A DNA stretch of 64,000 nt, taken from positions 1-64,000 of the forward strand of contig JBHEQW010000001.1 of the NCBI GenBank assembly GCA_046530935.1. Direction: 5' to 3'. The DNA is from Arsenophonus sp046530935. GTDB lineage: Bacteria; Pseudomonadota; Gammaproteobacteria; Enterobacterales; Enterobacteriaceae. A program made the position numbers and the translations under genes. The notes under the pieces are model-generated. The model was not told the DNA's origin. It ran no database searches and saw only the letters and a program-made list of their open reading frames with translations. This document shows, one piece after another, positions 44,906-53,535 of this stretch (its first letter is position 1; every line of letters starts with the position of its first letter).

Positions 44906-45895
44906 TCATTCATCAGCAATACTTGCTGGAGGCCAATTTTCTAGACGCATGCCTAGAGATAAACCTCTTGATGCCAAAACATCTTTAATTTCAGTAAGTG
45001 ATTTTTTACCTAGATTAGGAGTTTTAAGCAACTCAACTTCAGTACGCTGAACCAAATCACCAATGTAGTGAATAGCTTCTGCTTTTAAACAGTTAGCAGA
45101 ACGGACAGTTAATTCTAAATCATCTACTGCACGCAGTAGAATTGGATCGAACTCTGGCTTTTCATCTTTAACTTCAACCTTAGCAACATCTCGTAAATCA
45201 ACGAAAGCTTCAAGTTGTTCAGCCAAGATTGTTGCTGCTCGACGAATTGCTTCTTCTGGATCGATTGTTCCGTTAGTTTCCATCTCGATAACCAGCTTAT
45301 CCAAATCGGTGCGTTGTTCTACACGCGTAGCTTCAACATTATAGGCAATACGCTCTACTGGGCTATAGCATGCATCAACTAATAAACGTCCAATTTGGCG
45401 CTCATCTTCTTCCGAATGAATACGGGTGAAAGCCGGTACATACCCACGACCACGCTGTACTTTAATACACATGTTAATAACAGCCATTTCATCAGTTAAA
45501 TGGCAGATAAGATGTTGCGGCTTAACAATTTCGATATCATCATTATATGTGATATCCGCTGCAGTTACAGGACCAATTCCAGATTTATTTAAAGTCAGAG
45601 TAACTTCATCTTTACCGTAAATTTTTACTGCCAGCCCTTTCAGATTAAGCAGAATCTCAAGGATATCTTCCTGCACACCTTCTTTAGTGCTATACTCATG
45701 CAGTACACCATCAATTTTAACCTCAGTTACAGCACAACCTGGCGTAGACGAAAGTAAAATACGGCGTAGTGCGTTACCAAGAGTATGGCCAAAGCCACGT
45801 TCTAACGGTTCAAGGGTTACCCTGGCGTGCCTCGAAGTAATTTGTTCGATATCAACAAGACGCGGTTTAAGAAATTCTGTCACAGAACCCTGCAT
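44906..45895 (-). CDS. rpoA: RNA polymerase alpha subunit
   Basis: Alpha dimerises to nucleate RNA polymerase assembly through its N-terminal domain (about 1-235, with TLEPLERGFGHTLGNALRRILLSS) and contacts UP elements and activators through its C-terminal domain (about 250-329, with the DNA-binding VRSANCLKAE, corresponding to E. coli R265). The 329 residues equal the E. coli length. Fourth gene of the alpha operon. An intact C-terminal domain is consistent with the retained rrn promoter having a functional UP-element reader. Confidence 0.99.
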   Translation of the reverse strand: MQGSVTEFLKPRLVDIEQITSRHARVTLEPLERGFGHTLGNALRRILLSSTPGCAVTEVKIDGVLHEYSTKEGVQEDILEILLNLKGLAVKIYGKDEVTLTLNKSGIGPVTAADITYNDDIEIVKPQHLICHLTDEMAVINMCIKVQRGRGYVPAFTRIHSEEDERQIGRLLVDACYSPVERIAYNVEATRVEQRTDLDKLVIEMETNGTIDPEEAIRRAATILAEQLEAFVDLRDVAKVEVKDEKPEFDPILLRAVDDLELTVRSANCLKAEAIHYIGDLVQRTEVELLKTPNLGKKSLTEIKDVLASRGLSLGMRLENWPPASIADE

Positions 45896-45922
45896 TGTAT
45901 CCTCTCTAATTAGTACTAAGCT

Positions 45923-46543
45923 TTACTTAGAGTAAAGCTCGACAATCAAATGTTCATTAATATCAGGAGATAGATCAGTGCGTTCAGGAATGCGTTTGAA
46001 GATACCTTCCATATTAACCGCATCAACCTCAAGCCAACTTGGCTTCTCACGCTGTTCAGCAAGCTCTAAAGCAGCTTTAATCCTATACTGTTTTTTTGCT
46101 TTTTCACGAACACTGATAATGTCATTCTGAGCAACCTGATAAGAAGCAATATTAACGATTTTACTATTTACCATAATAGCCTTATGGCTAACCATCTGAC
46201 GTGCTTCCGCACGTGTTGCGCCAAAGCCCATACGATAAACAGTATTATCTAAACGACCTTCAAGCAAATTCAGCAAATTTTCGCCTGTATTACCTTTCAA
46301 TCGTGTTGCTTCTTTATAATAGTTGCTGAATTGACGTTCTAAAATACCGTAAATACGACGAACTTTTTGTTTCTCGCGTAACTGAACACCATAATCAGAT
46401 AGTCGTGGTTTGCGTGCACCATGCTGTCCTGGTGCCTGTTCTAATTTACACTTGGTGTCAATTGTGCGAACGCCAGACTTAAGAAAAAGATCTGTACCTT
46501 CACGACGGCTAAGCTTGAGCTTAGGGCCCAAATATCTACCCAT
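45923..46543 (-). CDS. rpsD: 30S ribosomal protein S4
   Basis: S4 is a primary 16S-binding protein that starts 30S assembly. In E. coli it also represses its own operon by binding the rpsM leader. The 206 residues equal the E. coli length: MGRYLGPKLKLSRREGTDLFLKSG, and an S4 RNA-binding domain (LEGRLDNTVYRMGFG). It lacks the four-Cys zinc motif of other S4 forms, as in enterobacteria. Confidence 0.99.
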   Translation of the reverse strand: MGRYLGPKLKLSRREGTDLFLKSGVRTIDTKCKLEQAPGQHGARKPRLSDYGVQLREKQKVRRIYGILERQFSNYYKEATRLKGNTGENLLNLLEGRLDNTVYRMGFGATRAEARQMVSHKAIMVNSKIVNIASYQVAQNDIISVREKAKKQYRIKAALELAEQREKPSWLEVDAVNMEGIFKRIPERTDLSPDINEHLIVELYSK

Positions 46544-46579
46544 TTTTTCTCCAATAATCCTAAAACAAACACAATATAA

Positions 46580-46969
46580 TTAAACACGACGTTTTTTCGG
46601 TGGACGACAACCGTTATGAGGTATGGGAGTTACATCAGTAATGTTAGTAATGCGAAAACCAGCAGCATTTAATGCACGGATAGTTGACTCACGGCCAGGA
46701 CCTGGTCCTTTAACCATAATTTCTAAGTTTTTGATTCCGTACTCTTTTACTGCATAAGCACAACGTTCTGCGGCAACTTGAGCTGCAAACGGAGTAGACT
46801 TGCGAGATCCGCGAAAACCAGAACCACCTGCAGTTGCCCAACCCAACACATTACCATGACGATCAGTTATGCTAACAATCGTATTGTTAAAAGAAGCATG
46901 GATATGAGCCACTCCGTCTAAAATTTGTTTTTTTACACGTTTACGTGTACGAATATGGGCCTTTGCCAT
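46580..46969 (-). CDS. rpsK: 30S ribosomal protein S11
   Basis: S11 forms part of the 30S platform. The 129 residues equal the E. coli length; the family blocks HIHASFNNTIVSITDR, GGSGFRGSRKSTPFAAQ and GPGPGRES are intact. It lies 16 bases after rpsM, with ribosome-binding sequence inside that gap. Confidence 0.99.
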   Translation of the reverse strand: MAKAHIRTRKRVKKQILDGVAHIHASFNNTIVSITDRHGNVLGWATAGGSGFRGSRKSTPFAAQVAAERCAYAVKEYGIKNLEIMVKGPGPGRESTIRALNAAGFRITNITDVTPIPHNGCRPPKKRRV

Positions 46970-46985
46970 TATTTAATACTCCGGC

Positions 46986-47342
46986 TTATTTCTTGATTGG
47001 CTTGCGTGGGCCCTTTCTGGTACGTGCGTTAGTCTTAGTACGCTGACCGCGTACAGGAAGGCCACGGCGATGACGTAAACCACGATAGCAACCAATATCC
47101 ATCAGACGCTTGATGCTTATGGTGATTTTACGACGCAAATCACCTTCAACAATATATTTAGCAACTTCGTCACGTAACTTATCAATTTGCTCTTCAGAAA
47201 GAGCACTGATCTTAACATGCTCAACAATATCAGTTGCTTCACAGATTAACTGTGAGCGTGTTTTGCCAATGCCGTAAATCGATGTTAAACCAATTACGGT
47301 ATGCTCATGATCAGGAATGTTAATGCCTGCTATACGGGCCAC
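46986..47342 (-). CDS. rpsM: 30S ribosomal protein S13, GTG start
   Basis: S13 sits in the 30S head and contacts P-site tRNA and L5. The start choice is set by the ribosome-binding site: AGGAG is 8 bases before GTG at 47342, giving 118 residues (VARIAGINIPDHEH with initiator Met), as in E. coli, which also uses GTG. A GTG at 47351 overlaps the AGGAG and is unlikely. The C-terminal tail GLPVRGQRTKTNARTRKGPRKPIKK-type end is complete. First gene of the alpha operon after its leader. Confidence 0.98.
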   Translation of the reverse strand: MARIAGINIPDHEHTVIGLTSIYGIGKTRSQLICEATDIVEHVKISALSEEQIDKLRDEVAKYIVEGDLRRKITISIKRLMDIGCYRGLRHRRGLPVRGQRTKTNARTRKGPRKPIKK

Positions 47343-47503
47343 ACTATGCACTCCTAAAATTAAATACTTTATAACTGTACTGAAAAGCTATGGCTTTCAG
47401 ATGAAATTTAAGCACTTATTTATTTTATTTCTTTGAAAATAAGTTCGACTTGATAACTTGAGACCAGCTCATTATGCCTAAGTTTGCAAGAAAAAATACT
47501 TTT
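47343..47503 (-). promoter_or_regulatory. Alpha operon leader with probable S4 target
   Basis: The gap between rpmJ and rpsM holds a hairpin, on the minus strand CTGAAAGC-CATA-GCTTTTCAG (47380-47400), close to the hairpin of the E. coli S4-binding pseudoknot (CTGAAAA...TTTTCAG). TTGCAA-ACTTAGG-CATAAT also appears, but with spacing too short for a standard promoter. S4 autoregulation is inferred from the E. coli system. Confidence 0.6.
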
Positions 47504-47620
47504 TTAACCTTGACGTTGTTTATGTCTTGGTTCAAGACTACAAATCACACGAACAATACCATCACGTTTAATTATTTTACAGTTACGACATAATTTCTTA
47601 ATTGAAGCACCGACTTTCAT
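47504..47620 (-). CDS. rpmJ: 50S ribosomal protein L36
   Basis: A 38-residue zinc-ribbon protein (MKVGASIKKLCRNCKI, then KRDGIVRVICS, and C-terminal PRHKQRQG). The zinc ligands C11, C14, C27 and H33 are present. It follows secY by 43 bases, as in the spc operon. End coordinate may be off by one base. Confidence 0.95.
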   Translation of the reverse strand: MKVGASIKKLCRNCKIIKRDGIVRVICSLEPRHKQRQG

Positions 47621-47663
47621 TTTTGCTCTCCGTAATCTTCAAGGCAAATTAATTTAAAAGTAA

Positions 47664-48998
47664 TCATTTACCTTTAAAATTCGCTTTTTTCAATACAGAC
47701 TCATATTGACTTGACATCATAAAAGTTTGCACTTGAGCCATAAAGTCCATAATAACAACAACAACAATAAGAAGTGAAGTACCACCAAAATAGAATGGAA
47801 CTTTCATTGCATCACGCATCAATTCCGGGATTAAGCAAATAAAAGTAATATACAATGCGCCTACTAATGTTAGGCGGGTCATTACTTTATCAATATACTT
47901 AGCCGTTTGCTCTCCAGGACGAATTCCTGGTACAAATACACCAGACTTCTTCAAGTTATCTGCTGTCTCTCTTGGATTAAAGACTAATGCCGTATACAAG
48001 AAACAAAAGAAGATAATTGCAGTTGCATAAAGCAACACATAAAGCGGTTGAGATGGCTGTAAGTACATTGAAATAGTTGTTAGCCAACCACCAAAACTTG
48101 TTCCTGTTCCATCACCAAACCAGGAAGCCATTGTAGCAGGGAATAATATAATACTGGAAGCAAAAATTGCAGGAATAACACCTGCCATATTCACTTTCAA
48201 TGGCAAATGTGTACTTTGTGCAGCATAAATACGACGACCTTGTTGACGTTTTGCATAGTTAACCACTATGCGACGCTGACCACGCTCCATAAAAACAACA
48301 AAACAAGTTACAGTAAACACTAAAGCTACTACCAACACTAGAAGCAAGAAGTGCAAATCGCCTTGCCTAGCTTGTTCAATGGTATGGACGATGGCAGGCG
48401 GAAGACCAGCAACTATACCTGCAAAAATAATGATAGAAATGCCATTTCCAATGCCTTTTTCAGTAATTTGCTCGCCCAGCCACATCAAAAACATTGTTCC
48501 TGTCACTAAACTAATAACAGCCGTGAAATAAAACGGAAAACCAGGATTAATAACTAGCCCCTGCATTCTTGCCATATTTGGTAAACCTGTTGCAATTCCA
48601 ATAGATTGGACTATCGCTAATACAAGAGTACAATAACGCGTATACTTACTAATCTTGCGGCGACCAGCTTCCCCTTCTTTCTTAATCTCTGATAGCTGTG
48701 GATTAACTACAGTCAGTAATTGGACAATAATCGATGCTGAAATATAAGGCATAATTCCCAATGCAAAGATAGAAGCACGACTAAGTGCACCACCAGAAAA
48801 CATATTAAACATTTCAATGATGGTTCCTCTTTGCTGTTCAAGCAATTTAGCAAGCACGGTTGCATCTATTCCAGGAATAGGAATAAAAGAACCAATACGA
48901 AAAATAATCAGCGCCCCAATAACAAACAAAAACCTACGTATAAGTTCACTTATACCACCTTTAGCACTTTGAAAATCTAAACCGAGTTGTTTCGCCAT
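47664..48998 (-). CDS. secY: Preprotein translocase subunit SecY
   Basis: SecY forms the protein-conducting channel of the inner membrane with SecE and SecG. The 444 residues (E. coli 443) contain ten predicted membrane helices, the plug and ring region (IPIPGIDA, then FNMFSGGALSR-SIFALGIMPYISASIIVQLL) and the C5 and C6 cytosolic loops with basic residues that contact the ribosome and SecA. It lies 9 bases after rplO in the spc operon. Confidence 0.98.
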   Translation of the reverse strand: MAKQLGLDFQSAKGGISELIRRFLFVIGALIIFRIGSFIPIPGIDATVLAKLLEQQRGTIIEMFNMFSGGALSRASIFALGIMPYISASIIVQLLTVVNPQLSEIKKEGEAGRRKISKYTRYCTLVLAIVQSIGIATGLPNMARMQGLVINPGFPFYFTAVISLVTGTMFLMWLGEQITEKGIGNGISIIIFAGIVAGLPPAIVHTIEQARQGDLHFLLLVLVVALVFTVTCFVVFMERGQRRIVVNYAKRQQGRRIYAAQSTHLPLKVNMAGVIPAIFASSIILFPATMASWFGDGTGTSFGGWLTTISMYLQPSQPLYVLLYATAIIFFCFLYTALVFNPRETADNLKKSGVFVPGIRPGEQTAKYIDKVMTRLTLVGALYITFICLIPELMRDAMKVPFYFGGTSLLIVVVVIMDFMAQVQTFMMSSQYESVLKKANFKGK

Positions 48999-49007
48999 CT
49001 CTATAAC

Positions 49008-49445
49008 TCATTCCTCAATTTTACCGCCAGCTGCTTCAATTGCAGTACGTGCACCTTTTGTTACACGAAAACCGCGTAAAGTTACTGGACGATTAATTTC
49101 ACCAGAAAGAATAACTTTTGCATATTCTATTTGAATGCCAATTATATTAGCAGCTTTCAGCATATGCAGATCAATGAGATTGCCTTCAACTTTAGAGAAA
49201 TCTGATAAACGAACTTCTGCAGTAATCATTCCCTTACGTGAAGTAAAACCAAATTTCGGTAAACGACGATATAGAGGCATCTGACCCCCTTCAAAACCAC
49301 GATGACCCCCACCACCGCCAGAACGAGATTTCTGACCTTTATGACCACGTCCGCCGGTTTTACCAAAACCGGAACCAATACCACGACCTACTCGTTTATG
49401 TACATGTTTAGCACCTTCAGCTGGAGATAAAGTGTTTAAACGCAT
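49008..49445 (-). CDS. rplO: 50S ribosomal protein L15
   Basis: L15 is a late 50S assembly protein with a long glycine- and arginine-rich N-terminal extension (GRGIGSGFGKTGGRGHKGQKSR and a following GGGG stretch). The 145 residues are one longer than in E. coli. It lies 5 bases after rpmD. Confidence 0.98.
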   Translation of the reverse strand: MRLNTLSPAEGAKHVHKRVGRGIGSGFGKTGGRGHKGQKSRSGGGGGHRGFEGGQMPLYRRLPKFGFTSRKGMITAEVRLSDFSKVEGNLIDLHMLKAANIIGIQIEYAKVILSGEINRPVTLRGFRVTKGARTAIEAAGGKIEE

Positions 49446-49450
49446 CTATG

Positions 49451-49630
49451 TTAGCCCTCTACTTTAACCATGTAGGAAATCAAATTAATCATGCCGCGTA
49501 TTGCTGGTGTATCTTCACGTTCTACGGTATAGCCAATACCACGTAGACCTAAACCAATTAAATTTGCCTTATGTTTTGGCAAACGACCAATAGAACTACG
49601 AAATTGTGTAATTTTAATAGTTTTAGTCAT
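49451..49630 (-). CDS. rpmD: 50S ribosomal protein L30
   Basis: 59 residues starting MTKTIKITQFRSSIGRLPKHK, the exact family length and start. The open frame extends 54 bases further upstream into rpsE, but the internal ATG at 49630 is the family start and comes 10 bases after the rpsE stop. Confidence 0.98.
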   Translation of the reverse strand: MTKTIKITQFRSSIGRLPKHKANLIGLGLRGIGYTVEREDTPAIRGMINLISYMVKVEG

Positions 49631-49640
49631 GCTAATCATA

Positions 49641-50141
49641 CTACCCCAGAATTTCTTCAACGAATTTACCACGCTTAGCCGCAACCATTTCTGGAGACTT
49701 CATGCTACCTAAAGCATCCAGCGTTGCACGAACAACATTAATTGGGTTTGTGGAGCCATAGGTTTTAGCCAATACGTTATGAATACCTGCGACTTCCAAT
49801 AGAGCACGCATTGCACCACCTGCAATTATACCTGTACCTTCATGAGCTGGTTGCATAAACACACGAGAACCTGTATGAGCACCTTTTACAGAATGATACA
49901 AAGTACCATTATTGATAGCGATATTTTTCATATTACGACGAGCTTTTTCCATCGATTTCTGGATTGCTGCAGGAACTTCACGTGCCTTACCGTACCCAAA
50001 ACCAACACGACCGTTACCATCACCAACAACAGTTAGTGCTGTAAAACTAAAAATACGGCCGCCTTTAACGGTTTTTGCTACACGATTTACAGTAATCAGC
50101 TTTTCTTGCAGTTCACAAGTTTGTTTTTCGATGTGAGCCAT
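49641..50141 (-). CDS. rpsE: 30S ribosomal protein S5
   Basis: S5 shapes the 30S mRNA entrance and influences decoding accuracy. The 166 residues show the double-stranded RNA-binding-like N domain (VNRVAKTVKGGRIFSF, GDGNGRVGFGYGKA) and the ribosomal fold 2 domain (GTGIIAGGAMRA). It is one residue shorter than E. coli at the C-terminus. Confidence 0.99.
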   Translation of the reverse strand: MAHIEKQTCELQEKLITVNRVAKTVKGGRIFSFTALTVVGDGNGRVGFGYGKAREVPAAIQKSMEKARRNMKNIAINNGTLYHSVKGAHTGSRVFMQPAHEGTGIIAGGAMRALLEVAGIHNVLAKTYGSTNPINVVRATLDALGSMKSPEMVAAKRGKFVEEILG

Positions 50142-50157
50142 CTTACACCTCTACCTC

Positions 50158-50511
50158 TTAAAACTGAAGGCCGGCTTGACGGGCAGCATCTGCCAGTGCC
50201 TGGATTCGCCCATGATATTGGAAACCAGAACGGTCAAAAGCAACTTTTTTGATGCCTTTTCCCAACGCTCGTTCAGCAATTAATTTACCAACTATTGCCG
50301 CAGCTTCTTTATTTCCTGTATACTTTACTTGCTCATTAATAGTTTTTTCTGTGGTAGAAGCAACCAGCAAAGTTTTAGAACCATTTAGTGCAATAACCTG
50401 CGCATAAATATGACGAGTGGTTCGGTGCACCACCAAGCGCGTTGCACCAAGTTCATGAAGTTTACGTCGTGTACGGGTAGCACGACGGATACGAGCTACT
50501 TTTTTATCCAT
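50158..50511 (-). CDS. rplR: 50S ribosomal protein L18
   Basis: L18 binds 5S rRNA and joins it to the central protuberance. The 117 residues equal the E. coli length (MDKKVARIRRATRTRRKL, C-terminal FDRSGFQYHGRI-ALADAAR-AGL-F). A functional 5S gene must lie elsewhere, because none was found in the decayed rrn operon of this window. Confidence 0.98.
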   Translation of the reverse strand: MDKKVARIRRATRTRRKLHELGATRLVVHRTTRHIYAQVIALNGSKTLLVASTTEKTINEQVKYTGNKEAAAIVGKLIAERALGKGIKKVAFDRSGFQYHGRIQALADAARQAGLQF

Positions 50512-50520
50512 ATAATTATC

Positions 50521-51054
50521 TTACTTCTTCTTGGCCTCTTTAGTAAGAACTATTTCATCGGCATAACGAACACCCTTGCCTTTATAAGGTTCGGGACGAC
50601 GGTAAGCACGTAATTCTGCGGCAACTTGGCCAATTTCCTGTTTATTTGCGCCTTCTAATATAATTTCTGTCTGTGAAGGACATTTCACAATAATAGTTGC
50701 TGGCACAGCATGCTCTACTATATGAGAGAAACCTAAGGACAAGCTTACAGTATTACCTTTAATAGATGCACGATAACCGACACCAACCAGCAGAAGTTTT
50801 TTTGTAAATCCTTCGGTAACACCAATAACCATGGCGTTCAATAAAGAACGTGTCGTACCAGCTTGTGCCCATGCATCAACAAAACCTTCACGCGCTGCAA
50901 ATATTAATTTATTATTAGCGTATTTGACTTCAACCGATTTATGGATTGTACGAGTAAGCTCGCCATTTTTACCTTTAATCTCTATGTCCTGACCGTTAAG
51001 TTTAACCTCTACGCCATCAGGAATGATAACAGGTGCTTTTGCTACACGAGACAT
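50521..51054 (-). CDS. rplF: 50S ribosomal protein L6
   Basis: L6 lies near the sarcin-ricin loop and the factor-binding site. The 177 residues equal the E. coli length, with the tandem L6 folds and the signature RRPEPYKGKGVRY near the C-terminus. Confidence 0.99.
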   Translation of the reverse strand: MSRVAKAPVIIPDGVEVKLNGQDIEIKGKNGELTRTIHKSVEVKYANNKLIFAAREGFVDAWAQAGTTRSLLNAMVIGVTEGFTKKLLLVGVGYRASIKGNTVSLSLGFSHIVEHAVPATIIVKCPSQTEIILEGANKQEIGQVAAELRAYRRPEPYKGKGVRYADEIVLTKEAKKK

Positions 51055-51067
51055 TTTTCCTCCAGAA

Positions 51068-51463
51068 TTAAGCTACGCAGCAAAGAATTTCGCCACCTAA
51101 ACCTGCTTGGCGAGCTGCACGATCAGTCATGACACCTTTAGAAGTAGAAATAATAGAAATACCTAGCCCAGCCATAACCTGTGGTAGCTCATCTTTTTTC
51201 TTATAGATACGCAAACTTGGACGACTTATACGCTGAATGATTTCAACAACAGGCTTCCCTTGAAAATATTTCAATTTAATTTTCAATATTGGCTTGTTAA
51301 TATCACCTTCAATTTTATAATCTTCAATATAACCTTCTTTCTTAAGCACTGCAGCAATTGCTACTTTTATCTTAGCTGAAGGCATGTTTACCGAATCTTT
51401 ATTAGCTATCTGACCATTACGGATACGAGTTAGGGTATCAGCGATAGGATCTTGCATGCTCAT
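51068..51463 (-). CDS. rpsH: 30S ribosomal protein S8
   Basis: S8 binds the central 16S domain and, in E. coli, represses the spc operon by binding mRNA near the start of rplE. The 131 residues start MSMQDPIADTLTRIRNGQ and contain the C-terminal signature STSKGVMTDRAARQAGLGGEI. Confidence 0.99.
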   Translation of the reverse strand: MSMQDPIADTLTRIRNGQIANKDSVNMPSAKIKVAIAAVLKKEGYIEDYKIEGDINKPILKIKLKYFQGKPVVEIIQRISRPSLRIYKKKDELPQVMAGLGISIISTSKGVMTDRAARQAGLGGEILCCVA

Positions 51464-51495
51464 TTTTCTTTACTCCAGTGATTCAATTGACGTAA

Positions 51496-51801
51496 TTACC
51501 AACTAGCTTTCTTGAGCCCGGGGATTTCACCGCGCATAGCAGATTCACGAACTTTAATACGACTTAGACCAAATTTGCGCAGAAAGCCATGTGGTCGACC
51601 AGTTTGTCGACATCGGTTGCGTCGACGAGAAGGACTCGAATCACGTGGGAGCTTTTGCAGCTTAAGAACAGCATTCCAACAATCTTTATCAGATGCATTT
51701 ACATCAGAAATAATAGCTTTCAATTCTTCTCGCTTTACAAAGAACTTTTCAGCTAATTTTACACGCTTGACATCACGTGCTTTCATTGATTGTTTAGCCA
51801 T
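51496..51801 (-). CDS. rpsN: 30S ribosomal protein S14
   Basis: S14 of the zinc-free (long) type, 101 residues as in E. coli: MAKQSMKARDVKRVKLAEKF and the signature RCRQTGRPHGFLRKFGLSRIKVRE. Its start codon lies inside the end of rplE (8-base overlap), so its translation is probably coupled to rplE. Confidence 0.99.
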   Translation of the reverse strand: MAKQSMKARDVKRVKLAEKFFVKREELKAIISDVNASDKDCWNAVLKLQKLPRDSSPSRRRNRCRQTGRPHGFLRKFGLSRIKVRESAMRGEIPGLKKASW

Positions 51802-52354
51802 AAGAATTCCCTGCCTTATTTTTGAAGGGAAAGTTAAAGGCCATCAATAATGAAAGCCCTTCATCATCTGATTTCGCAATAGTGGTGATAGTAATATCTA
51901 ATCCACATACACGATCCACTTTATCATAATCAATTTCAGGAAAGATGATTTGTTCACGTATACCCATGCTGTAGTTACCGCGACCATCAAATGATTTTGT
52001 AGATAAACCACGAAAATCACGGATACGTGGTACAGCAATATAAATCAGACGCTCAAAGAATTCCCACATGCGTTCGCCTCGAAGGGTCACTTTACATCCG
52101 ATTGGATAGCCCTGACGGATTTTAAATCCTGCAATAGACTTTCGCGATTTAGTGATAAATGGTTTTTGTCCTGTTATTGCTGCTAAATCAGCAGCTGCAT
52201 TATCAAGCAACTTTTTATCAGAAATAGCTTTACCAATACCCATGTTTAGTGTAATCTTCTCAAGCCGAGGAACTTGCATGACAGAATTGTAACCATACTG
52301 AGTCATCAGCTTTTTGACTACCTCGCCTTTGTAGTAATCATGCAATTTTGCCAT
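51794..52354 (-). CDS. rplE: 50S ribosomal protein L5
   Basis: L5 binds 5S rRNA and bridges to S13. Starting at the family ATG (52354, MAKLHDYYKGEVVKKLM) the protein has 186 residues, against 179 in E. coli. The extra residues (NKAGNSYG after FPFK) arise because the usual stop just after FPF-K is lost and the frame runs 8 bases into rpsN. The longer frame start at 52426 would add 24 residues out of family and overlap rplX. Confidence 0.97.
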   Translation of the reverse strand: MAKLHDYYKGEVVKKLMTQYGYNSVMQVPRLEKITLNMGIGKAISDKKLLDNAAADLAAITGQKPFITKSRKSIAGFKIRQGYPIGCKVTLRGERMWEFFERLIYIAVPRIRDFRGLSTKSFDGRGNYSMGIREQIIFPEIDYDKVDRVCGLDITITTIAKSDDEGLSLLMAFNFPFKNKAGNSYG

Positions 52355-52370
52355 GTATACTCCAAAAAAA

Positions 52371-52694
52371 TCACTTAATAGTTTCATTATTAGATTTGAA
52401 GAAACGCACTTTTTTGCCGTCTTCAATTCTAAAACCTACTCTATCAGCAGCCGTCTTGCCAGTTCTTCTCACATTAATGATTGCAACTTTAGAACCATCA
52501 ATTGCCGCTTCTTTTTCAATTATGCCGCCTGGTTGATTCAGAGCTGGAATAGGCTTCTGATGTTTCTTAACAAGATTAATTCCTTCAACAATAACCCTGC
52601 CAGAAGGAAGCACCTGTTTTACTTTACCACGCCTGCCTTTATCTTTGCCAGATAACACTATTACGTCATCATTACGACGAATTTTTGTTGCCAT
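52371..52694 (-). CDS. rplX: 50S ribosomal protein L24
   Basis: L24 is an assembly-initiating 23S-binding protein with a KOW motif (VIVLSGKDKGRRGKV). The family ATG at 52694 gives 107 residues (MATKIRRNDDVI), preceded by GGAGG-like sequence (GTCCTCC on the plus strand, 52699-52704). A frame start at 52706 is further upstream and less likely. It has a small insertion (VRRTGKTAADR) against the E. coli sequence. Confidence 0.97.
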   Translation of the reverse strand: MATKIRRNDDVIVLSGKDKGRRGKVKQVLPSGRVIVEGINLVKKHQKPIPALNQPGGIIEKEAAIDGSKVAIINVRRTGKTAADRVGFRIEDGKKVRFFKSNNETIK

Positions 52695-52718
52695 TGCGTC
52701 CTCCAACTACCACATCAT

Positions 52719-53090
52719 TTAAAGCACCTCTGGTGCCAGAGAGATAATTTTCATAAATTTCTCAGTACGAAGTTCACGAGTTACCGGCCCAAAAATACGC
52801 GTACCAATAACCTGCTTGCTTGTATTATTTAATAACACACAAGCATTGTCATCGAAGCGAATGACAGATCCATCATGACGACGAACACCTTTTTTAGTAC
52901 GTACCACTACCGCTTTTAGGACATCACCTTTTTTTACTTTACCTCGTGGAATTGCTTCTTTAACAGCAATTTTGATTATATCACCTATCTCTGCGTAGCC
53001 GCGGCGAGAGGCACCTAGAACTTTGATACACATTACACGACGTGCGCCGGAGTTGTCTGCTACGTTTAGAATAGTCTGTTCTTGGATCAT
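52719..53090 (-). CDS. rplN: 50S ribosomal protein L14
   Basis: L14 lies at the subunit interface. The 123 residues equal the E. coli length: MIQEQTILNVADNSGARRVMCIKVLG, and the later KGVRRHDGSVIRFDDNACVLLNN block. It is the first gene of the spc operon, preceded by a 190-base regulatory gap. Confidence 0.99.
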   Translation of the reverse strand: MIQEQTILNVADNSGARRVMCIKVLGASRRGYAEIGDIIKIAVKEAIPRGKVKKGDVLKAVVVRTKKGVRRHDGSVIRFDDNACVLLNNTSKQVIGTRIFGPVTRELRTEKFMKIISLAPEVL

Positions 53091-53165
53091 TTTAGTGTTC
53101 CGCTAAATCTTAACTATAAACAAGCCTCTTCTCTTATATGAATTGAAGAGGTAATAGATAATACC

Positions 53166-53195
53166 GTGGTCTTAATATGAGACCACAACATTATA
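53166..53195 (-). promoter_or_regulatory. Probable spc operon promoter and initial hairpin
   Basis: On the minus strand an extended -10 (TG-T-TATAAT, hexamer 53190-53195) lies upstream of rplN at the position of the E. coli spc promoter; the -35 is weak (TGTCTA about 17 bases upstream). The start of the transcript holds a perfect hairpin GTGGTCT-CATATTA-AGACCAC (53166-53186). Confidence 0.6.
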
Positions 53196-53216
53196 ACAGC
53201 ACAACATCAATATAGA

Positions 53217-53270
53217 CAGAAAAAAAATAAACTGCTTTTTATTAAAAAGCACTATTTTATTATAAAATAG
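53217..53270 (-). terminator. Terminator between S10 and spc operons
   Basis: On the minus strand GCTTTTT-AAT-AAAAAGC (53234-53250) is followed by a run of T (TTTATTTTTTTT, 53217-53230 on the plus strand as A). A second perfect hairpin CTATTTTA-TAA-TAAAATAG lies at 53252-53270, just after the rpsQ stop. Together they would end most S10 operon transcripts before the spc promoter. Confidence 0.7.
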
Positions 53271-53280
53271 CTATCATATG

Positions 53281-53535
53281 TTACAAACCGCCTTTTTCTA
53301 TAACCCGAACAAGTGTCCATGATTTTGTTTTGGATAGCGGGCGTGTTTCACGGATTTCCACTACATCACCAATAGCACATACATTATTCTCGTCATGTAC
53401 ATGCAACTTGGTCGTGCGACGGATAAATTTACCATATAAAGGATGTTTTACCATGCGCTCAATAGCAACAACAACAGATTTCTTCATCTTATTGCTAATT
53501 ACACGACCTTGCAAAATACGGGTTTTATCGCTCAT
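53281..53535 (-). CDS. rpsQ: 30S ribosomal protein S17
   Basis: S17 is a primary 16S-binding OB-fold protein. The 84 residues equal the E. coli length (signature GDVVEIRETRPLSKTKSW). Its ATG shares one base with the rpmC stop (TAATG). Last gene of the S10 operon. Confidence 0.98.
   Translation of the reverse strand: MSDKTRILQGRVISNKMKKSVVVAIERMVKHPLYGKFIRRTTKLHVHDENNVCAIGDVVEIRETRPLSKTKSWTLVRVIEKGGL

Noticed and set aside
47349..47351. Upstream GTG as the rpsM start
   Set aside because: It overlaps the AGGAG ribosome-binding site; the next GTG at 47342 has proper spacing and gives the family length.
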